Source: Nemophila menziesii (lineage: Eukaryota; Streptophyta; Magnoliopsida; Boraginales; Hydrophyllaceae). From it: a stretch of 64,000 nt of DNA. Below, in pieces: positions 22,471-33,399 of this stretch. Below the pieces are notes generated by a model that was given only the letters and a program-made list of their open reading frames with translations, did not search any database and was not told the origin of the DNA. The number at the start of each line of letters is the position of its first letter. Within the stretch, counting starts at the first letter, position 1. The position numbers were made by a program, and so were the translations under genes. The stretch spans positions 7,875,840-7,939,839 of the forward strand of contig JARWIR010000011.1 in NCBI GenBank assembly GCA_029959085.1. The letters are read 5' to 3'.

Positions 22471-23858
22471 ATTCGTTGTCCTTGTCTTCTTTTTGTTTTT
22501 GCATAAAATTTAAAAAAAATTCGGTTGAATTAGGCATAGAATATGTTGAATGTACCTATTTTGAGCATGATTTAATTAGGTCAATGATAGTAAGTAGTAT
22601 GTTTTTGAAAGATGTCACAAATATGTTTAGCATGCATGTATGAAATCTGGAAATAAAAGATAGAAAAGTTAATGAGCAATGCTAAGAATTTACGTTGAAA
22701 CTTAGGGAGAGTTATTTGGTGTGTAGAACGTGAGGTTTGAAATTAGTTGAAAACCCACTTGTCTATGAACTAGTAGTGAAAACGTAACAAAAGCTTATAG
22801 TTAGAAAAATGAATAAGGCAGTTCTTTCATAGTGAAGCCACTTAAATCCTTTATACCTTCTCACCCTTTTTATTTGATTATTGTTATTATTTATTTGTCT
22901 TAGCCCCTCTGAGCCTTTCTAAAGCCTTTTATTGAACCAAATTATAATCCATACCCTTAGTTTGTAGGGCTTATCTATATGACCCGCACTCGAATCGCAA
23001 AACCTGAGTCAAGTCGTTTTTAGAGCTTGAGTTTGGGGTGGTGGGTTTCATCAATTGGAAAAATTGAGTTTTGGGAAGTGTAATTGTGATTTTATTGACG
23101 ATGAAAAAGTTATTATTGTAACCCTTTTTTTGGGTAATAGTGAATGAAAAAGAAGCTACGAGCTAAAATTATGAAAAGGCATAATTATTTAAAAAATAGC
23201 GTGATATCTGAACATTAAAAAGAGTCATAGCTATACAAAAGAAAAAATATTGATTTGAAAAGAATATATATTCGGACCGGCAAAGTGGAATTTGTATATC
23301 ATCATGAAAGGTTTTATTTGGTATTAATTGGGGATGCACATCAAAAATATCAAAAATTGGGTTGAGTGAGAACATCTTCGAGTGAAAACTCAAGCTCTAG
23401 GGTGATTCGTTGATGGAATGTGAGGAGAGAGCCAAAAGCTCACTTTTTCATTAACCAAATATACCACACCGTCCCTAAGCCACGTTATAATCAAAGACCT
23501 TAGGATTTCTAACTACTTGGTGGAGAAACAATTGAGCTATTAGGTAGTAGGTAAGTGGACCATTGGATTCTATATTAGGACCTATGAACAACCTATATCC
23601 ATTAGCATGAACTGATTTGAGACCTCTCCTTCTGGCATTGCGAAATTAATCTTGACTTGAATTCATGGATTGTTGGTTACGTGTATATTAAGCATATTTA
23701 TGCATTATTTCCTGAGCATTACTACATGAGACTTTTTAGGTATTATGCTCTAGGATCATTCATTATGTTCTGTTCTTATTCTCCTCTGACTTCTTCTTCT
23801 TGTTTATTAGACTACCCTACTGTTCTTTATTTTTATTGTATCGGGACGATACAACTTT

Positions 23859-23871
23859 GAGTTGGGGGTCT
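23859..23871 (+). other. gypsy-2 polypurine tract
   Basis: 'gagttgggggtct' ends directly at the TG that opens the 3' LTR (23872). Position and purine content fit the plus-strand primer. Confidence 0.75.
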
Positions 23872-25385
23872 TGATGTCTCCTAATTTGTGATAATAAAAT
23901 CTATTTTGAACATTATTTTAGGCGTATTTATTAGAGTATATGTCGATTTTCGCATGATTTAGTACACTTTCGTATTTTGTGTCTTGAATTGATTATTTAT
24001 TATTTTTAGAGCATAACGGGTTTAATTGTTTATTTAGTGTGAAACTTTAGAGATAAATGGTAATTAATTAGAGTCCAAGTTGGTTCCAAGAGCTAAAGGA
24101 AAGAAGATAAACATGAAAATTGAAGATAAGAAAGTAAAAGCTAAAAATATGGAAAATGAAAACCTGCAATAAATCTGAATTTCAGCACCTACGACCACAA
24201 ATCAGCTTATATCTCAAAAAAGTTGAGGAATCTGGAGAAACGGTCAAGAGCAAAGTTAAAGATATTTCTGAGACTATGAATTTTGACTACTCGCTCACAT
24301 CAAACGAATAAGAATTGAAGTTGTTAGGATCAAAACAAAAACGGGGTTGATTCCATATTTTTGGGCTATGAAATTGAGTTGAGCTTGGAGTCCAACACTT
24401 ACCTTCTCCTTCAAGAAAATTATTAGGTCTTCCTATACACAATAAATACAACCTCTTAACATTAGAAAATCATCCTTGGCAAAAACTTAAGCCAAGAGGA
24501 AGCTTACAACATAAGAAAAGAAATCTGGAAGGAGGTGTTCATCAATAATGTCTTCTTCAACCTTTGAATTTGTAATTTCTTTCTTTTCTTCCATTAGTAT
24601 GAACTAAATTTCTATCAGCTTGAGTTTTTAGCATAAATGTATGAACCCTAATTTTGGTTGACATCTATCTAATTTGGGAATTCTATGTTTTAAATTGAAT
24701 TATTGTTTTTATTCTCTGTTTATGTGTTTGGATTTATATTCTGTGTTCTTGTGGATTGTGACCATATAGAATTACCATCATAGTAGTTAAGTAATCATTG
24801 ACAACGGTATATTTAACTATAAGTTTAGCACATAACGTCTAGTGTACGGTTTAGATCTGACAAATCAACCTAACTAGATAATCACCATGGTTTAGTGTAT
24901 TGCTATTTAACCAACTGCACGAAAAGGTTGCTTAGGACTCCTTATTGACACAGGGAAACCTTATTTAAAACTACCTCGCGCAATTGGAACCGATTATTGA
25001 ATTACTACATAATTCACCCTTACATGTTTAGAACGGCAAAACTAGTGGGGATTACATGCTATTTACTCAAGCTAAACTCTCATACTATCTTCTTCTCTTG
25101 CATTTAATTTCCTGTCGTTACTTTATTAGTTTAATTTTTTTATTCGAAAATCCAATAAAAATCTATTTGTCTTTTATTTCTCTGCATTTTATTTGTTCTA
25201 GCTTTTAATATTTTCACTTGTTTATTGCATAAGATCTTCCTAACCTTCGTAGTCTCTAAGAAACGAACGAATCTTACTTATTTATTAAAACTTGCATACG
25301 ATCATTATACTTGCAGAATCGTGCTAGGCTAAGGTGATTATTTGCACTTATTTATATATTATAATATTACACCTAGTCGACGCCA
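23872..25385 (+). repeat. gypsy-2 3' LTR, complete (about 1514 bp)
   Basis: Starts TGATGTCTCC directly after the PPT and ends 'gtcgacgcca' at 25385, so it is bounded by TG and CA. Its last 645 bp match the 5' LTR remnant. The middle (about 24500-24720) has a leader-like C/T-rich zone and a 'tttgtaatttctttcttttc' zone as in other plant gypsy LTRs. Because the 5' LTR is cut, no target-site duplication can be confirmed. Confidence 0.85.
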
Positions 25386-25401
25386 AGTCTTCAAAATTTA
25401 C

Positions 25402-25930
25402 AGGTCCAACCATGAGAAAACGATATAATATCATTTACATTAAAGGATTTAAAATGGGAATTTGAGATCAATTAAATATAGGGTCTGAATATCCAAGAAA
25501 GCACCCTTATATCAAAATCTTGAGAGGTGATCTCTAAAGAGTCCATCAAAATCACCTATATGGGAATGTGGGTATATCGAAAGATACGGTGATAATTTCT
25601 TATGCGTTCTAAAAAATGGTGAGCAGTAACCATATGATAGTAACAGATTTTTTGTTAAGAGGAATATCGATTTTAGAATTGTTGCAACCGAATTAATCAA
25701 AAAGGCGTGAGGTTATTATATTTTAGATAGTTGTGGCGAATATCCGTTCTCATACTGATCATATTTACACGTCCGTGAGCAATCATCGAGTGTGGTTATG
25801 ACTTTTTAGTCGAACATTCCATAAATCGTCTCTTTTTGTTTGAGAAGCAACAAATTGACATTATCCAAATACCATGTGAGGCTCATATTTAAGAGGATTA
25901 CGTGAATATCCGCACATACTTAAAGCGACT
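25402..25930. repeat. Repeat family R1, copy A, segment 1
   Basis: Nearly colinear with 30379-30890: both begin 'ggtccaaccatgagaaaa' and share 'gtggcgaatatccgttctcata', 'caacaaattgacattatccaaa' and 'tcatatttaagaggattacg'. Phrases that look like old coding (for example ILELLQPN) occur in both copies, but every frame has stops. No TE class is recognised. Confidence 0.6.
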
Positions 25931-25984
25931 CAAACTATACGACACTAACTTTATTAGAAAAAAAATCCATTTCAAAAATCAATG

Positions 25985-26285
25985 TTTTTTATTATTTTTC
26001 TGAGAGGCCAGAATTTGAAGACGAGTAGTTTGAGTTTGTGTATGATTGTTCGACTGATGATCTTGGATCGTTGGGGGTTGTTAAGTATAGTGTTGATGAT
26101 ATGTTGAATGTATATGGAGGAAACTAGAGGAAACAAGAGTATGTGAGAATATTGGGGTTAAATTTTATGGGAGGTAATGGATTAGCGATTCACGCTTATG
26201 AGTTAACAGCCAATCTTGCGCCGGTGGGAGGAAAAGTAGAAACAAAGTGTATTAATAGACCCTATTTTTTTAGATCGTCACGGAA
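25985..26285 (+). pseudogene. Coding-like remnant within R1 copy A
   Basis: One frame is open apart from two stops over about 85 codons (about 26000-26270). It includes FVYDCSTDDLGSLGVVKYSV and NFMGGNGLAIHAYELTANLA. The composition is protein-like, unlike the surroundings. I do not recognise the family. It probably belongs to the element that spawned R1. Confidence 0.4.
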
Positions 26286-26334
26286 ATGTTATTTAAATAT
26301 TTGTTCACTATGATAGAAGTCGTGTGTGTTAGGA

Positions 26335-27650
26335 GATGTTTTCTCGACCCCACACCATTTCTTCTTCCGCTTATATGAAAATATAGGCATTAACCATGAT
26401 GTTCGAGAGGCCGTAATGTGGCTGAGATTATAAATGAATGTGAAACTCACAGTTCGTCAGTACTCGAGTGAAAGCATGATATACCACAACATAGTCTAAA
26501 ACAACCATACTTGCAAGATCCTATAAAAAAAACTTATATACGTAGGATAGAAATCTATAACGTTCTTTTAGGAAAAGGTTAGAGAGTGAGTAGTTTTTCG
26601 GTAAGAACATCATGTACAAGAATTGTGCTCGCCGTTGATTTGAAAATTGGGCAAAATTTTAGATAGAGTGTGATTCTAGTCGTGAATACCAAGAATTTTG
26701 GATTTTTAATGAATGCCATATACTTTAGACATAATGTATGTGCATGTTAGTACTAGATTAACATCAATGGTAGAATTTCAAAATAAAAATACACGAATTG
26801 TAAATTTTCAAAAAATTTCTTGGTGGTTGTACAAGATGAATCTATTTATTGATAAGTTTGGCATAATTTGGCCGATATTATAAATGAATTTTAAACTCAT
26901 AGTTTGTTAGGACTCGGGTGAAAGCAAGATAAACCACAACTTGGTCAAAAACTCTGATACTGCGCTGTTATGAAAAACTTATATACGTAGGATTGCAAAC
27001 TATCTTCTTCTTTTGGGAAAAGGTTAATGAGTAATATTTGGTAAGACCATCTTGTACAAGAATTGCTAAAAGTTGATTTGGAAATTGGGCTAAACTTTGG
27101 ATAAAGTGTGCTTCCAGTCAGGAATACCAGAATATATTGAAATACTCTTTCAAGAAATTTTGGATTTTGTAATGAACTGCGTATATTTAAGACATTATGT
27201 ATGTGCTCGTAGGTACTAGATGAACATCAATGGGTGGCATATTCGGAGGCATAAGTATTATCGACATATATTTATCGACTATCCGCCAAGTGTTAGTTCA
27301 CAATAAGTCTGACTACACGTTTTTTCTATCGTCGTTGATACTGAACTTCTCTAATTGGGTAATGTCATCGCATATTCCTTTGGGCATACCTTGTGGGTAT
27401 TATGCTTCCTCTTTTTATAGATGTCCTATCATAGCTCGTCGCCCTTGTTAAATCATTCTTTCTCGACCATCTTGGATTGAGAGATATAGAGACTGCATAT
27501 ATTTTTGATATATGATGTTAAGTTTTTGACTATTTGGACCGAGTTCGGAAATTGATGTTTCAGCCTTCTTGGAGGGACGTGGATATTTTGCATAATACAG
27601 GGACCTATAATTCATTTGTTTATAAAATATGGACCTATTGTGCATTTTTT
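26335..27650. repeat. R1 copy A, segments 2 and 3 (internally duplicated)
   Basis: 26335-26800 and 26860-27260 share 'gccg(at)attataaatgaat', 'aaaacttatatacgtaggat' and 'attgggc(t/a)aaa' in the same order, offset about 455-460 bp, so the segment is tandemly duplicated. The same module recurs once at 36530-36900. 27290-27410 corresponds to 36960-37080; the minus strand of both has a KLEK(V/F)xINxDxxNV pattern, a hint of former coding. Confidence 0.55.
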
Positions 27651-27965
27651 GGTTGCATAAGGACCTAATATGGTTATCTCAAAAAAAATAGACCTATAAA
27701 GAAATTTTTGCATAGTATAGGGACCTCGTACATTTTTCACATAATATAGGGGACTATGGTACAATTTTGGCATGAAACATAATATTTGGAACTAGAATGG
27801 TTATGCATAAATAGAGACTTATCATGCAACCTTTATATTGTATACGAACCTGCTACTGTTTTTGTATAATAAAGGGACAGATCGTACATTTTTTCATAGA
27901 AAAATAGGGACTCAGTGTTTGCATAATAGTATAGGACCCCTGTATGCAATATTGAAACTATATGT
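27560..27965. repeat. Degenerate tandem repeat, 'gcata-ata-gggacct' type
   Basis: About ten imperfect copies of a 35-45-bp unit built from 'gcataatatagggacctat' and 'tgcattttt' words. A shorter array of the same type is at 37720-37850 at the end of R1 copy C, so it seems to be the tail of that element. Related single units occur near 31775 and 33650. Confidence 0.7.
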
Positions 27966-28039
27966 GGTGGTCTGTAATTGTATTTCATTTTTCATTTTAC
28001 TTTTTTACACAAACTAAAATAACCCTACCTATAATGTCT

Positions 28040-28400
28040 TAGATATTTAAATGTATATTAAAAACTAAAATTTTAAAAGGTAAAATAGTCTCTGAACTAT
28101 AGGCTATTTCCCTCTTTAATCCTCTAACTTTAAATTTATCAAAATAGTCCTCAAACTTAATTTTTGTTCCTCATTAAATTACTATTTGCGACTTGAAAAA
28201 GACATTCGAGGATCAAACGATAAATCAACTTATAATTTAGGACCATTTTGCCAATTTTCCCTTAATAATTCAAAAATACCAGGGTAAAAAGTTGGAAAAA
28301 AACAGTTTTCAAGGACCATTTGGGTAACATTACAATTTTCAAATATCAGGTTCCTGGCCGGTACATACCCTATAACTGAAGGATCATTTGGGGAATCATA
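28040..28400. repeat. Degenerate repeat with 'gaccatttggg' words
   Basis: Contains 'aaaatagtctctgaactata', 'aaaatagtcctcaaactta', 'aggaccattttgcc', 'aaggaccatttgggtaac' and 'aggatcatttgggg' phrases, a common pattern in plant repeat tails. No coding potential. Confidence 0.5.
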
Positions 28401-28744
28401 CCAATTATAAATATTAAAGAGGGGTAGTAGAAGTAGTAAAAATGTGTATATATTCTAAAAACAATATTATGTTTATAGACCTACACAGTTTATATTAAAT
28501 TATTAAGTAGATATTATCTGTATTTGTGTAACTTTTTAATTTTTAATTTCAGGAGTATCAACTTATTTGCAAAAGAAGACGTTAATAGTAACAAGAATTA
28601 GGCTCATTGTTTTATTATAAATTAAATTTGAAGGATATCATGATTTTAATGTAAGCCATTTCATTTAAACGAAGGACGAATGGCTTTACCATAAACCTAC
28701 ATCTATGATGAGTTGGTCAACACACACTTAACAAATCCATTATA

Positions 28745-29080
28745 GGAGAAAGGTAAGAAGTCAAAGGAGATTCCAAGAAAAGTCACGGAGGAAGAAGAGG
28801 AAGTCATTGATGGTGATTTCAATTCAGGAGTCGACAATGATATCAACTCATATGAGAAGAATGATGAAGAGTCATCAACTGAATTGTATTAAAAAATGAA
28901 ATACTTTAAAAATACCAAGATGATACTTGAAGCAAGCATAGTACAGCTGATAACACTAATGAAGATGAAAGTGACAAGAATATGCTTGTTGTGGCTGGAT
29001 ACAAGAGTTGTTTCAAGTATATGATGGTTACCAAACAAGTTGAAGATTGCCCCATGAGTTACTGTTCTTCTAATATTTAG
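28745..29080 (+). pseudogene. Gene fragment resembling a GIR-like zinc-ribbon protein
   Basis: An acidic stretch (VTEEEEEVIDGDF, NDEESSTELY) ends at a stop near 28890. In another frame 28940-29080 reads DNTNEDESDKNMLVVAGYKS and then CFKYMMVTKQVEDCP before TAG 29078. The pattern VVAG-x-K-x-C-F-x-Y-x-M-V-x-K-Q-V-x-D-C-P resembles the C-terminal zinc ribbon of small plant proteins in the GIR1/GIR2 group. The first cysteine is Tyr here, and the final CxxC is damaged. Probably a captured or decayed gene fragment. The family call is from memory of the pattern only. Confidence 0.35.
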
Positions 29081-29500
29081 ACCCCATAAACTTTTCTTTT
29101 TCTGAAACATTTTTTTTTTCTGAAATGGTCAGACAAAAACAAAAACAAAACAAATGGAATGAGTGTGTTATTATTATTATATCTGCATTCCTAAATGGTC
29201 GTATTAGTCAACTAGGTTATCGATAGGTTGTGTTTTATATATAAATCTATTTCATATATTTTTTTCTCTTTATTTTTAATTAGTGTAGAATATACTAGTA
29301 CGGTGTAGACTCTGAAATAACAATTTTCCGTTATCATAATTAAGAATTTTATTTTTATTTTTTTATTTAGTTTAAATTATTGATATATAAATTTATCGGT
29401 ACAACTTTTTAATCTTAAAAATTTAACAAATATTTCTTAATATTATAAAAATGTTAACCAAAATTATATAGAAGTAATAAAATCTACAAAAATTGTCTAG

Positions 29501-29734
29501 ATCATTAGCAACCAGGCCAGCTCCCTAGGCTCATGGTACGGAACCATAATCCAACCTGCTAAAAACACAAGAAAAAAGTCCACAAATAAGGGTGTCTTTA
29601 TTCCATGCAAACTCGTTGTGGAGTATAAAACCCTTACTGAGGATGGTGCTGTAACAAAGCCACTAAAGGAAAAACTCGATGATGTTCAAGGAGCTTGGTT
29701 CACTACATACAATATCAACCGATTAGCCAACTGA
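29501..29734 (+). pseudogene. Orphan open frame (77 codons, no ATG)
   Basis: Continuous frame from ATC 29501 to TGA 29732-29734, reading through NQASSLGSWYGTIIQPAKNT, KGVFIPCKLVVEYKTLTEDG and LDDVQGAWFTTYNI. Balanced composition suggests real protein ancestry, and the absence of a start suggests an internal exon or fragment. Family not recognised. A second open stretch at 29759-29941 may be unrelated. Confidence 0.4.
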
Positions 29735-30378
29735 AAATATCTAATCTTTTAAGAAAAGTTGAGGAATTGGGACGATACAAAACCTTTGAGGGAAGAGGCT
29801 GGAAGTAAACACGTGCGACTAAGCCCACCAATCCTTACCAGCTCAAGTTTTTTAAAGAGTCTAATCAAGTTGATTCTTTTGACTATTGTTGTTGGTAGGT
29901 TGGTTAGGTCGCCAAAGTCATTAGCCACAAGAAGTATATGATGTACACCCAATAAAGTGCCGCTTTCTCAACTGGCACACGGAGCGGTTGACTCAAGAAC
30001 ATAACACTCAAGACTTAACATAAGCGGAAGCAAAATAAGATCTCTCAATCAATTCCATATATTGATTATATATTAGACATGTCAATCTATTGGTAAGGAT
30101 TTTAGAATGCTTACTCTTTTTTTCCTTTGTAATATTGTGATATATGATATGTTTTTCCCTTCTTTTTGATCTTTTGGTCCCTTAAAAGTCTTTCAAAAGG
30201 TTTTAACTAGGCTACAAAAATTGTTATTTGATGCAATTTTGTAATGAAAAAGAAGTTTTAATTACATTAAATTTTTATGGTAAGTGTTGCAGAATTATAA
30301 TTTATGTTTTTCTTATTGTACATTTTTTTTATTAGATGATGGGTCACCTTAAAGTTTCATTCTAGTCTTTAGAGTTAG

Positions 30379-30890
30379 GTCCAACCATGAGAAAAAGATG
30401 TAGGCTTTAAAATTGGGATTCAGGCTCTATTAAATGTAGAGTCCGAAAATCAAAAAAAACAGTCTTATCTCGAACTCTTGAGAGGTGTTTTATAAAAAGT
30501 CCCTCAAAATCCCTAGTACGGAATTTTGCTCGTATTGAAAGATGCGGTTATAATTGCTTCTGCGTTTCGAAAGATGGTGGGCAGTATCATATGATAGTAA
30601 CAAATTTGGTACGAGGAACACCCTTAATTTTCGAATTGTTGCAGCCGAATGAATCAAAAAGGCATGACGTCATTATAGTTGAGTGAGATGTGGCGAATAT
30701 CCGTTCTCATATTAATCATATTTATACGTTTGTGTGCAATCAATGAAGTGTGGTTATGATATCCTAGCCGAAAGGCCGAAAATCATCTCTTTTGTGTTTG
30801 AAAGGCAACAAATTGACATTATCCAAACACCATGTAAAGTTCATATTTAAGAGGATTACGCAAATCTCACACATACTAAAATCCACTAGT
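30379..30890. repeat. Repeat family R1, copy B
   Basis: Matches segment 1 of copy A from 'ggtccaaccatgag' to 'tcatatttaagaggattacg'. It lacks segments 2 and 3, so it is a truncated copy. Frames are broken by stops. Confidence 0.6.
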
Positions 30891-31129
30891 AGACTGATGT
30901 CTACATCATGTTTAATAGTCATGATCTCATATTACGTTAATTGTTATGATCTTTTAGAGTTTAAGTATTCAACTTAAATATCAATAATATCTAAATATGT
31001 CTTTGAGAAGAGAGATTTTTGAGCATGAAAGTTTCAGAGTATGTCATGTCAGAAGATAAATGAGCATGTTCGGTATTTTTAATTGATATTTTAGATCGAG
31101 TATTGTTTTATTTAAAAGTAAACCAGATT

Positions 31130-32632
31130 TAATTAAATAACACAAATTTAAATAAAATAAATACACTCTTTGAAAATATTAAAAAGTAATACAAAAAATA
31201 ATACTTTAATTAATTCATTAAAAAATTTAAAATAGTACTCTTCTTATATGAAAGGGAAAGAAAAGAGGAAAACAAATTAAAACTCTATTAGCATCGCACC
31301 AACAATTTTACCACCACGGACACCGCTACACAAAATGCCCTAGCTACGCCAACCACCTTCTTTAAATGCTAAATATATTTTTCCCTAGAAGTAAAGACTC
31401 CCAAAAAAGATTTCGGATGCTAAACAAACTTTTCACTCCTTTTGTCAGGGAAAAAAGAAAAATTCTCCTTCCTCCATATATCAAGGTGAATTCCGTAATT
31501 GTTATATTTTTTATTCATAGTTCTTTGCTATATATATGCTTAAACTGTTTAACAAAATTTAATTTCTTGTATCTTTTCTATATCTATTGTTAATAGTAGT
31601 ATTTTTTATAAGATTGCTTCGTATTTTTATAATTATTTTTCTTTTTCAAGATTTGGAATAAAATGAATGATTGCAGTGAAAGTTGAAATTCATGGGAAGT
31701 TCTCTTAATTGAGGCATGTGATAATCTTAGGTCTATAGTTTGTAAGGGATTGTTCACAGATTGCTTGTAATAGGTCCTTATATAACGTGAAAATTGCATT
31801 ATAGGTCTCTATATTATGAGAAAATTGCACTATATGTCCTAGTATTAATTAATTTTTTGAAAAAATTCCAGTATCAGTTGTTATATTATACAAATAACCT
31901 ATGTTTTATTATAAAAGAAAAAAAATATTCATACATATAAATATATATAAACACAATAAGATACAACTTTTAGCAATATATGAACTTTTTACCTTAAAAT
32001 GCAAGACTTCATTGACACGGATCACCAATATAGAAGATGATAGAGTAAATATATTTTTGAAAAAAATGAATTTACTTTATCAAGTATGGCTATTTGATTA
32101 AGTTATTGAATATGGGATTACAAGTACAAAATATGAGATTAGATTTTCCCAATTTTGCATATAAAAAGTCATGATATATTATTCACACAAAAATAGTTTG
32201 TATTTTTATTTTTAAGATTATATTCTTTGTTGAGAGCATATTTAATTTATAAAAAAAGTATGGTTGGTCATGACATTTCACAAAAAAAATTGAGTATTTA
32301 TCGTGATTAACTTGGTAAGCGTATTAATATGTAAATTTTTTTGTTTGTAGATCATAAACCTTCTAATCTAACAAAGATTGGAAGTACTTGTTAAGGTAGT
32401 TTTTATTATATATTACACCTATATTCCATTTTGAGTTGCTTGACTATATTAATATTGGTAACCTTGTGAAATAAAATTAATATACTTGTAGTATATGTGA
32501 GGATCTAGCTTAAATAAGTAGACAAAATTGATTATATATTTTTTTACGTCATTGAAAAATGTTGTGATTTTTATCATCATGATTTGACTTGGTATTATAT
32601 GTCTAGTTACAATCATATTTTGATATGAATAT

Positions 32633-32640
<8 letters not shown>
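31130..32640. repeat. Dispersed repeat R2, left copy
   Basis: Colinear with 41110-42490. Shared phrases in order: 'ttttaccaccac' (31308 and 41280), 'gaaaattgcattatagg', 'gttgttatattatacaaa', 'agcaatatatgaactttttacctt', 'aatatagaagatgatag', 'gttattgaatatgggattacaag', 'tttgatatgaatatc'. No reading frame is conserved between the copies, so it looks non-coding. The direct orientation and 9.95-kb separation are notable. Confidence 0.7.

Positions 32641-32689
<49 letters not shown>
32640..32689. repeat. (AT)n microsatellite at a Helitron-like end
   Basis: About 50 bp of AT dinucleotides ending exactly where the CTAG of the next feature begins. Confidence 0.95.
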
Positions 32690-32690
<1 letters not shown>

Positions 32691-32723
32691 TAGGGAATGC
32701 CCCGTACCTGAAGGTACTTGGGC
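32690..32723 (-). mobile_element. Helitron-like 3' terminus (minus strand)
   Basis: Read on the minus strand: a GC-rich hairpin (GCCC...GTACC-TTCA-GGTAC...GGGC, 32723-32699), then 'attcc', then CTAG, then T and an (AT)n run. A hairpin a few bases before CTRR, with insertion between A and T, is the hallmark of Helitron 3' ends. The body would extend to the right of 32723. The 5' TC end was not located and no Rep/helicase was seen, so it would be non-autonomous. Confidence 0.5.
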
Positions 32724-33237
32724 TAAGATAAATTTAAAAATTTATAATAGATTATGTAAAATTCATAATTTAGTTATATATAAGAGAAGTGCAAATCATA
32801 GATTATTGATTATTTCTAAATTTTAAAAAACTTTTTAAAATCCTAAGAGAATACTATAAAAAATTTAAAAACTTTTTAAAATCCAAATTAAATACCCATA
32901 AACTTTTAAAACACAAAAAGTTCTAACAGAATCTATATTTTATACACCTCTCTAAAAAAATGTATAAAATGTCTAGATCTTAAATAAATTACTCCTTACT
33001 AATCATTTTCAAAGTAAAAACTATATATTTCTCTAGACATATTTCACTTGTAATTATCCGAACCCCTAATATCTTTCAAAAGATCTATGTACGTTTTCCG
33101 TCGTTTACTTTAGGATGCACCTGCGACAACCCATACAAACAGTTGTATACCTAAATATATCATAAAGACTGATACATAAGTTTGTGTTAAGATTGGAACA
33201 AAAAGAAAAGTTTGTGTTAAGAATTATCTGAATGGCG

Positions 33238-33393
33238 TCACATCCATTTTGCTCCCAAACCTCTATCTTTAAACGTGTTGTTCAAAAGCGTGAACACTTC
33301 TCTGAAATCCAGTCCACACACATCTCCTAACCAAGTTCTTACCTTATCTTGAATTAGGCCACTCATTCCTTGCTTTGGCTTACTCCATCCCAT
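33238..33393 (-). pseudogene. Gene fragment, unknown family
   Basis: The frame from ATG 33393-33391 to TGA 33240-33238 encodes 51 residues, starting MGWSKPKQGMSGLIQDKVRT and including WLGDVCGLDFREVFTLLNNT. The composition (Trp, Gly, Asp, Val) is unlike chance AT-rich frames. Upstream on the minus strand, MRSDNSDALRQDWKE is followed by stops, so the original was longer. Likely a captured exon, possibly carried by the Helitron-like element whose end is at 32690. Confidence 0.4.
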
Positions 33394-33399
33394 CAACTC

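Larger units (their letters stand above)
22347..23871 (+). other. gypsy-2 distal 3' UTR
   Basis: No coding sequence recognised. Holds a hairpin (22430-22449), two polypurine-like tracts before the true one, and long A/T stretches. A 74-codon minus-strand frame near 23169-23393 and a 67-codon plus-strand frame near 23657-23860 are open but featureless. The length (1.5 kb) fits the long 3' regions of Athila-type elements. Confidence 0.6.
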
